A stretch of DNA of 44,813 nucleotides from Sergeia podlipaevii. Its lineage: Eukaryota > Euglenozoa > Kinetoplastea > Trypanosomatida > Trypanosomatidae. Positions 27,286 through 37,405 of the stretch are shown here, one piece after another. The number at the start of each line of letters is the position of its first letter. The stretch's first letter is position 1. The notes beneath the pieces were generated by a model, which had not been told where the DNA came from, did no database searches, and saw only the letters and a program-made list of their open reading frames with translations. Both the position numbers and the translations under genes were made by a program. The stretch is from the NCBI GenBank assembly GCA_030849805.1, contig JASANZ010002095.1, positions 1 to 44,813 on the forward strand, in the 5' to 3' direction.

Positions 27286-30200
27286 TTATCGCTTCCCCCC
27301 TTTTGCTTTCTTCTCGTCCTCTCCACCGCTGATTGCTGCGCTCGGCTCCACGTGTGTTTCTTCCATTTCCCCCTTTCCGTCTTGCCGCACGACGGTGTCG
27401 CCATATCTGTACAAGTTAATAAGACCTGCACTACCACCTTCCAGTTTGGCCGTCTTGAGCGCACTCCACAGCCTATAGCGTCCTTCATCTTCCTCGCACT
27501 CTGCGCAATCTTGCAGTTCTTCGGGACGTGCGGAACGGCTCGCCTGCCCAAGCATGATACAGCGGAACAGTGCGTTCTTGCGCATCTGCGCCTTTAGAAT
27601 AGAGCCATCTTCGAGTTCGGAGGTAAGTCGGTATACAATGACTGGCCGGCGCTGGTTGCGCCGGTGAGCACGCGCTACAGCTTGCGCATCAACTTGTGGA
27701 TTCCACCAGGAATCAAAGAGGACAACATGATTAGCGGCGGTAAAGTCTAGTCCTTGTGAGGCAACCTTGGTAGAAAGCACTAGCGCCCGCACTGCTGAAA
27801 CTCGGGTGAACTGCTTCATGGTGTTGAGGCGCCTATCAAGCGCGTCCCTTCCACGCACAGTAGACACAATGAATCCTTCAGAGGTCAAAACGCGGTGAAT
27901 AAAGTCTTGTACGCCAACGTACTGAGAGAAGATAATAATTTTCTCATCCAGCCTCGCTGCATGACGTACAATGTGCAACAAAGTAGTTAGTTTTCCACTG
28001 AACGCGGCAAAGTCCCTCAAATGCCCTTTTCTAACTTGATCATAAAAGGTTTTGATCTCCTGCTTTTCTTCATCGGTCGGCATGGCACGCTGCGTGCTGG
28101 CGAATGAGTGCGGCAAAAGTGGAGTCGACGGTGGGGACATAAGAGAGTCCCCCTCGCTCCCTATATCGCTGGTATAAGGGTGCGGGGCTACTGTGGAGAA
28201 CGAAATGCTTCGCCTCAACCGTTTCCTCTGCTGAATCTCGTTGCTGGAGGAATCCTGGTATGAGCCCGTGATGAATCCGTAGTAGCAAAGTGGATGCGTT
28301 GTCAAGTGCGCGGGTCGGTGCTCGTTTGCGCCATGCATACCAGCGTGAGCAAGACCTGCGGTTTCTATAATGCGCTTCTGGGAGTTGGAGCTTCCACAGA
28401 TAAGGAGGTAGTCGTGAAGAGGAGGGAGGTTGGTCTCCATCTCGGAAAATACGAAGCTTTGCATCCATTCTTGAATAAACTGCTGAGCCGCAACCGCTGC
28501 AGGGAAGGCGCTATCGTCACCCTTGATGTAGCGGCTGATATCCGTTGCGAGAACCTGAAACCTGTGTGACGGCAAAAGTTCACACACACTCGGGTATACC
28601 CATTCTATCAGCCGATAGAGTTCATCAGCGTCATTCTGCACGGGCGTACCAGAGAGAACAAAGCGGCGGTTGCAGTTAAGCTTTTTCAGCCGATCGGCAA
28701 CTCTATTTCCCTTTGACCCCATGCTGTGCCCCTCATCTACAACTATTAGCATCGGATGAAACTTTTTGAATTGCGCCTGAAAGCTGTCAAAGTACTCTGG
28801 ATTGAGCACAAACAAGTAACCTCTTCTTTGCATCTCAAGTTGCTGTGCATACTCGGTAATTTTTTCTTTATGTTGGTTTCCATCCGTACCGCTGGAGGCG
28901 ATTACATTTCGGAATTCGAGCCCATACTTTTCCCATTTCTTTATCTCGTCGATCCAGTGACCGATGATAGGCTTTGGGGTAAGGATAAGGACATCGCGTC
29001 TAGGAAATTGATACATATGTGAGAAGCACAAAGCCAGCGCTACCAGCGTTTTACCGAGCCCCATGGTCATCGCCAGTACACAGCCACTGTCTCGTCCAGC
29101 GCGATCAGTGGCAAAGCCAAGTGCTGCAAGCTGGACAGGAGCTAATTCTTTCCCCAACGATACTGGAATATAAAGCTCTGGCAGTTCCTGCCCTGCAACG
29201 GTGGCTTCGCCAACGCCGTTAATGTTGACCACCGGATTAGTAATCCGATTGGCCTGCAGCTTCTGCATCACGAGCATGTTGATATGCTTGCGACGTTCCA
29301 TTTCACACACCGAAGACATGAGATTGGTGCGCAGGTAGCACACAACGCTCGTGCGTTGAAAAAAAGCACTGTGCACCTCAGTGTTGCCATGCTCTAGGGA
29401 AGTGTCAAAAAAAAGCACATCGCCGATGCCCATCTTGAAGGCTTTCCCAAGTTTCTTGATACCAAGGTGGCATCCCTCAAAAGCGCCGTTAATCACACAA
29501 AGCACACCAAGACCACCACGAAAATCGCCCTTGTCTGTATGTGCTGCGGTGCGGAAATTTCGGTTCACTGTTACAGTGCTGAATACTGTCCCAAACAGCT
29601 GAAAGCGACTTGGAATGGCAGCTCGCTGTAGACGGTATTGTTCTGGGGCCACCTCACGGTACAGCCAATCTAGTGCCGTCAGAAAATTCTTGCTTCCGTT
29701 CATGACATCCAAAAAGTGATCGCGCATAAATGCTGTCTGACGGCACTTGTGTGGAGTAGGGTTGTTAAGATAATCGTAGTAGCCAACGATGCCAGTGTTG
29801 GGGGGCATACCGCCATTCGTGGCGGCGCGCAGGTTCTTGAGCGTTGCCGCCGGCTCCAAGGCACATGCCGCATCTGCGCAAAGTTGTTTGCTCACGCCAG
29901 CGGGACAGAAGCGGGCCAGAATACGTGTCCCCTTCCCATCGCCGTCGACAATGGTTGTGGCCTCTGCAACAATATCAAATTCTTTCTCCGCGTAGTAAAT
30001 GGCGGTGTCAGATGGAGTTTCATCGACCTTTTCCATTCCCGTGAGGTCCTCCAGAACTTCATCGCTTGGGGCTGACCCCACTGCGTCCATGCTGAAGAGG
30101 TCTTGATGCGTCACGACGTACTCGTTCGCTGGTGTTGCCGCCGTGCCGAGGCCGAACGGGGATACCAAGCCCGCGCCAGTTCTCGAAAAGGTTGACAAAG

Positions 30201-30759
30201 CTGTACTGTATTTTTCCCTTTGGTATGGAGCAATAATGGAGCTTCCATTGAATACGGCACCCTCACCAGCAACAGCGCTGCTTTTCCGCAGAGCCCTGCA
30301 TACTTCCTTTACAGGCGAAATGTGCAGGTAGGGCGAGACCTCGTAAAGCAACTGCAGCTCCGACTCTGTTGCAGCGCACACTGTTGAGCACAAATGAGCT
30401 ATCTTCGCAATATAGTGGCCCGGATGATACATCGCACGGTCATTATTGAATGGCAGATATGCACGTTCATACATTTGCCGCCGTTGTTCTGCCCGCTCTC
30501 CATCACTCTCGGCGCGGCAATAATTGGTGCAGATAGCAAGCAGCTCGTCCTCAGACACTGGAACATCAGGAAGAATCGTGATAGCACCCCGCGGAACACC
30601 GGCCAAACGCAATCCATGTGCTCTGGAAGCATTAATTGTTTCCTCAAGTCCGCCAAAATCCACGGATGCAGAGAGAACAACTGGGTCACCTGTTTGGAGG
30701 ACAGTCTGAATGGCTAAGGCCAGTGCGCAATTGGGTACGCTGAAATGATTAGAAAGCAT
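27286..30759 (-). CDS. JBP2: JBP2, base J synthesis: thymidine hydroxylase fused to SWI2/SNF2 ATPase, 1157 aa
   Basis: JBP2 oxidises thymine in DNA to hydroxymethyluracil, the first step of base J (glucosylated hydroxymethyluracil), and its SNF2 part targets it to chromatin. The N-terminal half is the TET/JBP Fe(II)/2-oxoglutarate dioxygenase: H407 and D409 in AAHTDKGDFRGGL, H457 in SLEHGNTEVHS, and the 2-oxoglutarate-binding R469 in FQRTSVV. The C-terminal half carries the helicase-like motifs: Walker A MGLGKT (566-571), DEGH (675-678), SGTPVQND (703-710), IIFSQY (942-947), STKVASQGLDF (996-1006) and DSWWNPQVDAQAVARAHRRNQ (1016-1036). All catalytic residues look intact. Length is close to the roughly 1,080-1,100 residues of other JBP2 proteins, with a Ser-rich insert at 835-895. 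It lies about 8 kb from the strand switch; base J is often enriched at unit boundaries. Confidence 0.97.
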   Translation of the reverse strand: MLSNHFSVPNCALALAIQTVLQTGDPVVLSASVDFGGLEETINASRAHGLRLAGVPRGAITILPDVPVSEDELLAICTNYCRAESDGERAEQRRQMYERAYLPFNNDRAMYHPGHYIAKIAHLCSTVCAATESELQLLYEVSPYLHISPVKEVCRALRKSSAVAGEGAVFNGSSIIAPYQREKYSTALSTFSRTGAGLVSPFGLGTAATPANEYVVTHQDLFSMDAVGSAPSDEVLEDLTGMEKVDETPSDTAIYYAEKEFDIVAEATTIVDGDGKGTRILARFCPAGVSKQLCADAACALEPAATLKNLRAATNGGMPPNTGIVGYYDYLNNPTPHKCRQTAFMRDHFLDVMNGSKNFLTALDWLYREVAPEQYRLQRAAIPSRFQLFGTVFSTVTVNRNFRTAAHTDKGDFRGGLGVLCVINGAFEGCHLGIKKLGKAFKMGIGDVLFFDTSLEHGNTEVHSAFFQRTSVVCYLRTNLMSSVCEMERRKHINMLVMQKLQANRITNPVVNINGVGEATVAGQELPELYIPVSLGKELAPVQLAALGFATDRAGRDSGCVLAMTMGLGKTLVALALCFSHMYQFPRRDVLILTPKPIIGHWIDEIKKWEKYGLEFRNVIASSGTDGNQHKEKITEYAQQLEMQRRGYLFVLNPEYFDSFQAQFKKFHPMLIVVDEGHSMGSKGNRVADRLKKLNCNRRFVLSGTPVQNDADELYRLIEWVYPSVCELLPSHRFQVLATDISRYIKGDDSAFPAAVAAQQFIQEWMQSFVFSEMETNLPPLHDYLLICGSSNSQKRIIETAGLAHAGMHGANEHRPAHLTTHPLCYYGFITGSYQDSSSNEIQQRKRLRRSISFSTVAPHPYTSDIGSEGDSLMSPPSTPLLPHSFASTQRAMPTDEEKQEIKTFYDQVRKGHLRDFAAFSGKLTTLLHIVRHAARLDEKIIIFSQYVGVQDFIHRVLTSEGFIVSTVRGRDALDRRLNTMKQFTRVSAVRALVLSTKVASQGLDFTAANHVVLFDSWWNPQVDAQAVARAHRRNQRRPVIVYRLTSELEDGSILKAQMRKNALFRCIMLGQASRSARPEELQDCAECEEDEGRYRLWSALKTAKLEGGSAGLINLYRYGDTVVRQDGKGEMEETHVEPSAAISGGEDEKKAKGGKR

Positions 30760-31475
30760 CTTTCTCGCTTAGAAAAGAAAAAAGAAAAAGATGCGCGGCC
30801 ACTTCGGTGCTTGCTTATTGCTCTCAACAATTCTAATACAATGATTTTGGAAAAGTGTTGGTGATTCCGACAGACCGACAATCAACTGAAAAAAAAAAAG
30901 ATGAGTTACAGTAGAATCCTCTTTGCAAAAAGTAACAACAACATAAAATAATGCCTTAAGAGCTGAAGTTAACACTTTCTTTGATCGCTTCCGGTATGAA
31001 TGCACCAAGTCGGCAAATGTACTCCCTTGTGAACGTGCTTGGAGGCAAAAGACATAAGAAAATAAGTAAAAAAAGAAGAAAAACATAATAAAAAAATGAG
31101 ATGGCGGAACACATGCAGCAACAGGTAACACAAGAAGGTCCCGTATAAAGACACAATGCAGTTATGAGCACAAAGCCACAATGCTGTTTACTGCAGAGTC
31201 AATATTTTTTTCCCGATTGTTTCCTGCTTATTTTTACAAAAGTGACAGATGTGAGTAATAACGTACGAGTGCACGACATCATTGCTCTCTTTTTCTTAAA
31301 CAACAACAAAAACATAGATGTAAAGCTCTCGTTAGATGAATAGTAAAAAAAATAATACTTTCTATCAAAACAACAACCACCACAACCAAAAAGTACACGA
31401 GCACATTCCGAGCGCAAGTGACACAAAAATATGGATAGATCAAAGAGAAAATGTGGTTTATGGAGGAATCAGATG
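30760..31475. other. Gene-free spacer
   Basis: AT-rich spacer between the membrane-protein gene and JBP2. It contains the JBP2 splice signal and several A-rich runs. Minus-strand open frames are hydrophobic and Phe-rich because of T-rich sequence; I do not accept them. Confidence 0.55.
30886..30903 (-). promoter_or_regulatory. Predicted trans-splice acceptor of JBP2
   Basis: On the minus strand a T11 run is followed immediately by CAG (AG at 30886-30887), a near-ideal acceptor. It leaves a 5' UTR of about 126 bases before the ATG at 30759. A second tract with AG at 30768-30769 would leave only 8 bases. Confidence 0.5.
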
Positions 31476-32369
31476 TTACATCCGCTTCCCAACGAGATCC
31501 TCGCGCTCCAGCGCAGAGGTGAACTCCTTTTCATCGCCCATTTTCACAAGAAATGACGTACTGAAGTCGATGTGCTGCCCGGGAATGGCGGACGCAGCAC
31601 TGCCGCCTTTCGGTGCATTCTGACTCTGACTGGCAGCACCGAATGTACCTGTGTAGTTTCCATCACCAGCCACCGTGTCGTCAAACATTGAAAACGTACC
31701 GAACCCTGTAAAAGCGTTAGACTTGCTATTTGCTTTCGTGGTGTTAGTTGCATTGAGTGATGTCAACTCCTCCTGGTGTGCGTGGAAGTACGATGCGGAC
31801 GTGCCGGTCTCCACGCTTGACATCATCTGCTTGTCACCATCTTCTGCCTCAATACGCTTCGCAATTTGACGATTCTTTCTCTTCTTCCTTTCGGTTTGCT
31901 CCTCTGTTGCCGAGATCACCGCTTCTTCTGCAGCTGAAGCTTCTGCTTGCTTCAGTGCTTGCCGTCTCTTCTCACGGTACTGCTGCTGTGGAGCAGCTTC
32001 CGTAAGCATTTGCCAGAGCGCTTGCCCAAACTGCAGCGCCACGATCAGTAGCATAAAGTTGGTAGCAATAAAGGCAAATATACGCTTTTTGTACTGACTC
32101 CACACCCCAACCATCTTATCCTTAGCAGTGCCCAAACCAGAAGATGGACCGCCCTTGGTAGCGCCACTGCGCCCCGATGCTGCTGCTGCTGATCCTGCCT
32201 TGGCCTTTTCGCGTATTGTGTGATAAGTAGCCTGCATTTTTTGCCTGGCGCCAATAAAGGCTGGGTGCTTGCTTGCACGGTTCATCCCTTCATCCATCAT
32301 TTTCCTTACTTGCGGATTTCTTGCTGCATACGCGAGCAGCTTCTTCTGCATAGCTGTCCATGAGGCCAT
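31476..32369 (-). CDS. Single-pass membrane protein of unknown function, 297 aa
   Basis: The first ATG is at 32369 (MASWTAMQKKLLAYAARNP). Residues 1-60 form a basic amphipathic helix pair, followed by a Gly/Ser/Lys-rich linker. A single hydrophobic segment lies at about 97-117 (IFAFIATNFMLLIVALQFGQAL). It is followed by a strongly charged helix (QQQYREKRRQALKQ, then ERKKRKNRQIAKRIEAED) that looks like a coiled coil. The tail is polar with NATNTT-type runs. The basic N terminus and single central helix would suit a mitochondrial inner-membrane or ER protein, but the compartment is inference and I do not recognise the family. Confidence 0.82.
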   Translation of the reverse strand: MASWTAMQKKLLAYAARNPQVRKMMDEGMNRASKHPAFIGARQKMQATYHTIREKAKAGSAAAASGRSGATKGGPSSGLGTAKDKMVGVWSQYKKRIFAFIATNFMLLIVALQFGQALWQMLTEAAPQQQYREKRRQALKQAEASAAEEAVISATEEQTERKKRKNRQIAKRIEAEDGDKQMMSSVETGTSASYFHAHQEELTSLNATNTTKANSKSNAFTGFGTFSMFDDTVAGDGNYTGTFGAASQSQNAPKGGSAASAIPGQHIDFSTSFLVKMGDEKEFTSALEREDLVGKRM

Positions 32370-32738
32370 GGCTCCTATCAATTTGGCGTGTGCGCAATTG
32401 TATAGATATATGTCTGCTCTTTCTCGTGCCTAAATATTTTTCGCTTTTCAGAAAAAAAGCCTTGCGAGAGAATAATGCATGAATGCAAAGAGAGAGAGAG
32501 AGAAAAGAATGACAAGAAACGGCAGAGCAATAAACAATGATGGGGTCAAACGTATATACCAGTGTTTACAACAACCAAAAGATGCAATTCCAAAAGGGAG
32601 GGAGACATCAATATAGAGGGAAGATTCAAAATAGCAACTCAATCGAAGCAATACAAATGTAAAACAAATGGGTACTAAAGACAATGAAATCATTGCAGTC
32701 AACGCAATGACTCGCACTATATACAATGGATACCCCCT
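32370..32738. other. Gene-free spacer
   Basis: Spacer between the PI3-kinase and the membrane-protein gene. It includes a GA tract at about 32488-32505, which on the minus strand is a CT tract likely used to splice the membrane-protein transcript. Nothing else is supported. Confidence 0.55.
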
Positions 32739-35700
32739 TTAGTGCGCCATGATGTGGATGTAGTCATTAATGAGTGTTCGGATGTTATTGAGCGCGATGC
32801 TAACAAGACTCTTAAAGTGCTCCGCCGCCTCCTCATCAGACCGGTTCAACAGTAACACCGTCCGTAGCCACTCCATATCCTCCTTGGTCTGCAGCTCAGG
32901 GATGCCAGTTGATAACATGAGCATAAATAGCATAATGAGTACACTGCTGCACCTGCGGATGACGTTGTAAGCGCGACACGCGAGATCCATGTAGTACTGA
33001 AAAATGGGACTGCTAGCTCCTCCCATCATGTGAAGGTACATAGGGGTGAAGACAAACGGTGCGGTCTCGCGCTTAAAGCCAAACTTTGTCTTAAAGTTGC
33101 CTAAGAAATGGCCGAAGTCGATATGAAAAAGCGTGCCATCTTGCTTAAGCATTATATTGTCGTTATGACGGTCTCCGATGCCTAGAATATACGTCGCGAC
33201 TGTATATCCAGCAACACTAAACACAAAATTCCAAAGACACTTCTCAACATCTACGCGTTCTCTGCTGTAGACTCGCAGATAGTTAAGAAGCGGCTCATCG
33301 TTGAAGGCGGCCTGGGCACCACCCTCTTTTCGCGTAATGTTAGCAACCGTGTCACTGTTTAGAACCACCTCGATCATACCCACGCCTTCGCCGGTGGAAA
33401 TGCAGCCGTATGGAATAATGCGGAGGTCAAGTCCGTTCGTCTTCCACGTGGAATCCATCAGTGCGAGCAACTGCAACGTCAACAGATCTTGTCGAAGGTC
33501 GTCGCCAGACTTAAAAATAACGAAATACTTGCTATCAGGGTTCAGGTGATTCCGAAAAACGAGCCAAAGAGGAAATTTTTTAGAATCCATCACCTTGCAT
33601 TCATTGATTTCAAGCATAGAGCACTCCATGCTTGGGTTCAGCGCAAGCGTGAAATGTGGTGGCAGTCGAATGAGCGCTAGGTTGTCACGCAGACACTTGA
33701 CGCGGTCCTTCTTTTGCGCTCGCTGCACCTTCAGTGCACACAGCAGCAGTTCTCGCGACACGTAAACTTGTCGTAGTAGCTTGCGCCGCAGAGGCGAGCG
33801 CTTCAGTATTTCTTCCAAAAGCAGCCCATGACGCTCACAAATCGTTGGGTTCTTCACTTCAGCAGCCAAGTACCAGAATGCATAATGTCCAATGACATGA
33901 CTTGACCTGAAAGTGCGGCGAAGAAGAAACCGGGCAAGTGCTGAATAGTGATACGGTTCATATTTGAGAACTTGCACCAGCTGTAAGATGCAACCACGCA
34001 GGTCGTGATCACTCATTTCTGCAAGGAAACCTATGGCAAGCTCACGAACAACAGTGTCAGCATAGTCAGCGTCAAGTAACTCAAGCGCACTAAAGGGAGG
34101 CAGGGGAGCCCATTGTCGTATAAAACAGCGGGCCTCGTACGCGTCAAATGGCTGCATCCAATCGACAGAGAGGAGAAACTTTGCCATTGCACGAGGTTGA
34201 TTGACTAAAACTTCACGATATTTCCACACTATAATTTTGTCATCAAATGATAAGCTTGTGAGAGGATCAAAACAGAGTACGCGCTTGAGCTGTCGCAATT
34301 GCTCAATTTCATTGCCTGCGAGATCCTTGTTCATACGAGCTTCCCTCACGTCAAAAGAAATCTTTGCTTCATTCATTAGCCATGTCGGTGGTCTTCCGCT
34401 AGGGAAAACGACAGGCTTGGCGAAGGTCGGGAATACAAAGTGCAGCACACACGCATTGCTATCAGGATTGCTCGAGCTACACCCAATGGGCCCCGCTCGG
34501 ATATTGCTGTTCCACATGCGAATACTCATTGCACCTGTTCTCATGTGTGCAGCATAGTCGTACAACTGCACAGAGGCAACTCCAAGAACAAAGATAGATC
34601 CATGACTTTGCTCGTCACCTTTACGGGCTGCGTCCTCCATGCATGAAAATAGCTTTGTTGCACTTTGTTCGCGAACCGCATCAAACCGTTCCCCTGGGCA
34701 TGCAAGTAGCGTGAAGCATAATTTGAGCTCACGTGGCGCATGTGAGAGAGGTAGATTAAGCGTCACAATGCCCTCATCCTCATCCCATATAATGCGTGGT
34801 AGCAACGTCTGACTCCCAGAAGACACAAAATTCTTGCTCACTTTCCAAGTTGTCATCTGTGGTGGACAGCATTCAGTTGTACCAAAGTAAGCTCCCACTG
34901 CAACTGCTAAAAAAAGATGATCAACGTCGCGGAGGTTCTCCTCTTTTTTTCGTTCTTCAGTAAGAGCAAGATTTTCAAAACCTCCAATGATACGGATGGA
35001 AAGGTCATCGTGCACATCCCAAACACTCATTTCCAATGCACTGCTTCTTCCACTTAGCTCCTTGTGTTGCCTGTTGGGCTGTGCCTGCGAAATGTACGAA
35101 GGCCGAAAGAGTGGAGCAACTAGGTTGGATTCATCTAGCGGCTCAATCACAATATTTATATCCTTCCGATCACTGATGGAATCGCGAATAAACCAAAAAT
35201 TAATAAGTCTTTCGTTACCATATATGTATTCGTTTCTGTCTTTCACTCGAAAGACAAAAATCACTCCTGTGCAGTCCTTTTTGGCGGCAATGTGAGCGGA
35301 TGGCATGAATTCGTTAATTGCTACAGATATAGCATCATCTGCCACAGTGTCAAACGGAAACTCCTTCATTGTCGAGCACATGATGCCAGCCACGTCGGTA
35401 TACCATAGGAGCATCGAAACCAACCCCAATCCGCAGATTGTTTGATTGGGACTTGTATGAAGCAGCATCTCCAGCTCCGATTTTTGCAGAGGTGGGAGAA
35501 TAAACGTCTCTGGTAAACTGCGTAGCGCCATATGTTCAGGAATGCCAAAGTTAACAACGCGAAACTCATCCCACTCATCTTTGAAGGATTGTTCAATAAC
35601 GCGTCGAAATTCCTTCACTTCCACGCTATTGCTACACCAAGCACTTCTGTTACCAACGACATATTCAATAATGGCTTCGACTTCACGACTGCTGGCAACT

Positions 35701-35897
35701 AAATCATCCGACCCAAAAACAGAGGCGCGCAAAAAATCAGAGAGAACAGTCACGTTACACAAATTTTGCTGATAGAAGTGATCTATTTCTTTTGATACAA
35801 CGGCGCTGGCTGCCTCCTCTGCGTGGAGCTCTTCTTCAATGTTTAAAGGTGTGCATACCCCAGCTTTACCAGAGCGTGCAACATTCCTAATATTCAT
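32739..35897 (-). CDS. Phosphatidylinositol 3-kinase catalytic subunit, class I/II-like, 1052 aa
   Basis: The first ATG is at 35897 (MNIRNVARSGK). The C-terminal kinase domain (about 750-1045) is unmistakable. It has the ATP lysine K796 in FVIFKSGDDLRQD, the catalytic loop GIGDRHNDN (906-914) and D927-F-G in HIDFGHFLGNFKTKFG. The activation loop (KTKFGFKRETAPFVFTP) has the basic KR-x-x-x-PFV box of class I/II enzymes, which accept phosphoinositide substrates, rather than the short loop of class III Vps34. Upstream, a C2-like beta region lies at about 290-480 (LKLCFTLLACPGERF). A helical PIK domain lies at about 550-690 (FLLSVDWMQPFDAYEARCFIRQW). The N-terminal 280 residues show no clear adaptor-binding domain; a Ras-binding-like fold is possible. 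It probably makes 3-phosphoinositides at the plasma membrane or endosomes. Confidence 0.93.
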   Translation of the reverse strand: MNIRNVARSGKAGVCTPLNIEEELHAEEAASAVVSKEIDHFYQQNLCNVTVLSDFLRASVFGSDDLVASSREVEAIIEYVVGNRSAWCSNSVEVKEFRRVIEQSFKDEWDEFRVVNFGIPEHMALRSLPETFILPPLQKSELEMLLHTSPNQTICGLGLVSMLLWYTDVAGIMCSTMKEFPFDTVADDAISVAINEFMPSAHIAAKKDCTGVIFVFRVKDRNEYIYGNERLINFWFIRDSISDRKDINIVIEPLDESNLVAPLFRPSYISQAQPNRQHKELSGRSSALEMSVWDVHDDLSIRIIGGFENLALTEERKKEENLRDVDHLFLAVAVGAYFGTTECCPPQMTTWKVSKNFVSSGSQTLLPRIIWDEDEGIVTLNLPLSHAPRELKLCFTLLACPGERFDAVREQSATKLFSCMEDAARKGDEQSHGSIFVLGVASVQLYDYAAHMRTGAMSIRMWNSNIRAGPIGCSSSNPDSNACVLHFVFPTFAKPVVFPSGRPPTWLMNEAKISFDVREARMNKDLAGNEIEQLRQLKRVLCFDPLTSLSFDDKIIVWKYREVLVNQPRAMAKFLLSVDWMQPFDAYEARCFIRQWAPLPPFSALELLDADYADTVVRELAIGFLAEMSDHDLRGCILQLVQVLKYEPYHYSALARFLLRRTFRSSHVIGHYAFWYLAAEVKNPTICERHGLLLEEILKRSPLRRKLLRQVYVSRELLLCALKVQRAQKKDRVKCLRDNLALIRLPPHFTLALNPSMECSMLEINECKVMDSKKFPLWLVFRNHLNPDSKYFVIFKSGDDLRQDLLTLQLLALMDSTWKTNGLDLRIIPYGCISTGEGVGMIEVVLNSDTVANITRKEGGAQAAFNDEPLLNYLRVYSRERVDVEKCLWNFVFSVAGYTVATYILGIGDRHNDNIMLKQDGTLFHIDFGHFLGNFKTKFGFKRETAPFVFTPMYLHMMGGASSPIFQYYMDLACRAYNVIRRCSSVLIMLFMLMLSTGIPELQTKEDMEWLRTVLLLNRSDEEAAEHFKSLVSIALNNIRTLINDYIHIMAH

Positions 35898-36398
35898 GAT
35901 GAAGCAAAAACCCAACCTCTGTTCTTTTTTCTACTATCGCTATTTTTGTTTTTATGGATATGACGTGAGTTTTTTCCTTAAATTGTATGCTGTTCTTCCG
36001 CACTTTACGCCTGGGAAAGAAGAATCGAAGCACCATGCACGCAAGAAAAAGCGAGAAAAACAAAGAGATCCAAAACATACAATGAAACGAATAAAGCATA
36101 TCAAAGCAAAGCAAAGCGGAGAAGATCATGAGATAGCAATACCATAGCACTATATACACGCCAAGTACAAACAACAGCTTTTGGGATGCCTTTTTCGCCA
36201 CCGATTAACAAAGCACTCTAGGGGTGAGTAATGTTACTTTCATTTGCTTATTTAGCTTTTATCATGCACTGCAATTAGTCGCACAACTACAACAACAGTG
36301 ACGAACATTGATTAAACGCATATTATTCAGCAAATACCAGTATTCTACGTATTTCAAGAATGTAGCAACACCTTCAACAGCATTATTAAACAGTTTTC
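35898..36398. other. Gene-free spacer
   Basis: Spacer between RRP4 and the PI3-kinase gene. It includes an A/G-rich plus-strand stretch at about 36010-36070 (pyrimidine-rich on the minus strand, a plausible splice tract for the kinase transcript). No gene is visible. Confidence 0.5.
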
Positions 36399-37304
36399 CT
36401 AGATACGAGGACGCTTTATTCCAGCGACTTCAGGGAGCTTTCCCGTCACAACCTCCCTGTTTGAAGGAAGAAGTACTTCAAACGGGTTGAAGCCAGCGCT
36501 GATGGATGCTTCAACTGCGCATTCGATTGACTTGGAATGAATCTGAATGCCGGCAGCTCCTAGTACTTTTACACAGTTCGCAACGCGCACAACGTTATGA
36601 CGTCCTTCGCTGTCACAAGTCTCTCTCATTTCATTAGTAGTGACGTTGTCATCGCTTTGAGTCTTTTGCCAAGACACCCATATGTTTCCATTCATGCCTA
36701 CGGTGAGCTGACTGCTTAGTTTGGGCATTGTGACAAATTGATGCTTGGCACGCCTTATGAGTGCTGATCGAACCGTAATGAGCTGCCCTAGACCTGTTAT
36801 TTTCCCATACTTTTCTGCTGCTCTGGTATGCAGAGAAACAACGCCATCAGGTGAAATGCGCTGGACTTCGGCAGCAACCAAGTCATCCTGATCAAACAAC
36901 TGCCGCATGCTCAACTCATCACCACGACCACGTCGACGCAGCATACCACCAGGCTCGGTCACGTTGGATAAAAGCATTACCGCCATTTGGCTGGCGTTTA
37001 TATCCACAAGCCACTTGTTTCCTGCAACTTCTGCAATTCGACCAACAATCACATCACCAATCTCCGGCAGGTAACGAGGAAGCTTCCCTTTAACAGAAAC
37101 CACACGATCCGTAACCTCTACATACCCATTCACAGCCGCAATGACTTCTCCCGCACCTTCACGCGACAATGCAAGGTCATTTGGATGACTTCCAGGAAAA
37201 GTGTTAAAGCCCCGTAAAAAAACGTCATCAGAGGAGCCAACTACTTTTTGCTTGTCCTCGCCTCCACAAATGGATTCACCAACAATGACGACGGCGTTGG
37301 ACAT
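36399..37304 (-). CDS. RRP4: Exosome complex subunit RRP4 (EXOSC2 homologue), 301 aa
   Basis: RRP4 is one of the three S1/KH cap proteins of the RNA exosome, which trims and degrades RNA 3' ends in nucleus and cytoplasm. The first ATG is at 37304 (MSNAVVIVGESICGG). The N-terminal domain includes LPRYLPEIGDVIVGRIAEV. This leads into an S1 RNA-binding domain (about 85-170) with NKWLVDINASQMAVMLLSNV, LRRRGRGDEL, DDLVAAEVQ and DGVVSLHTR followed by KYGK. The C-terminal KH domain (about 175-275) keeps the G-x-N-G-x-I-W signature (GMNGNIWVSW). A family-specific insertion of polar residues lies at 215-235. The product ends KRPRI with TAG. The trypanosome exosome contains this subunit, so the assignment is firm. 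Confidence 0.94.
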   Translation of the reverse strand: MSNAVVIVGESICGGEDKQKVVGSSDDVFLRGFNTFPGSHPNDLALSREGAGEVIAAVNGYVEVTDRVVSVKGKLPRYLPEIGDVIVGRIAEVAGNKWLVDINASQMAVMLLSNVTEPGGMLRRRGRGDELSMRQLFDQDDLVAAEVQRISPDGVVSLHTRAAEKYGKITGLGQLITVRSALIRRAKHQFVTMPKLSSQLTVGMNGNIWVSWQKTQSDDNVTTNEMRETCDSEGRHNVVRVANCVKVLGAAGIQIHSKSIECAVEASISAGFNPFEVLLPSNREVVTGKLPEVAGIKRPRI

Positions 37305-37405
37305 CAATAACAGATATATTTCAAATAACTACAAAACAATACTTGGAAGAGATAAAGATGCTGCTAAATTATAAAAGAGAAACAGCAACTGCAGAAAAAT
37401 ATGTT

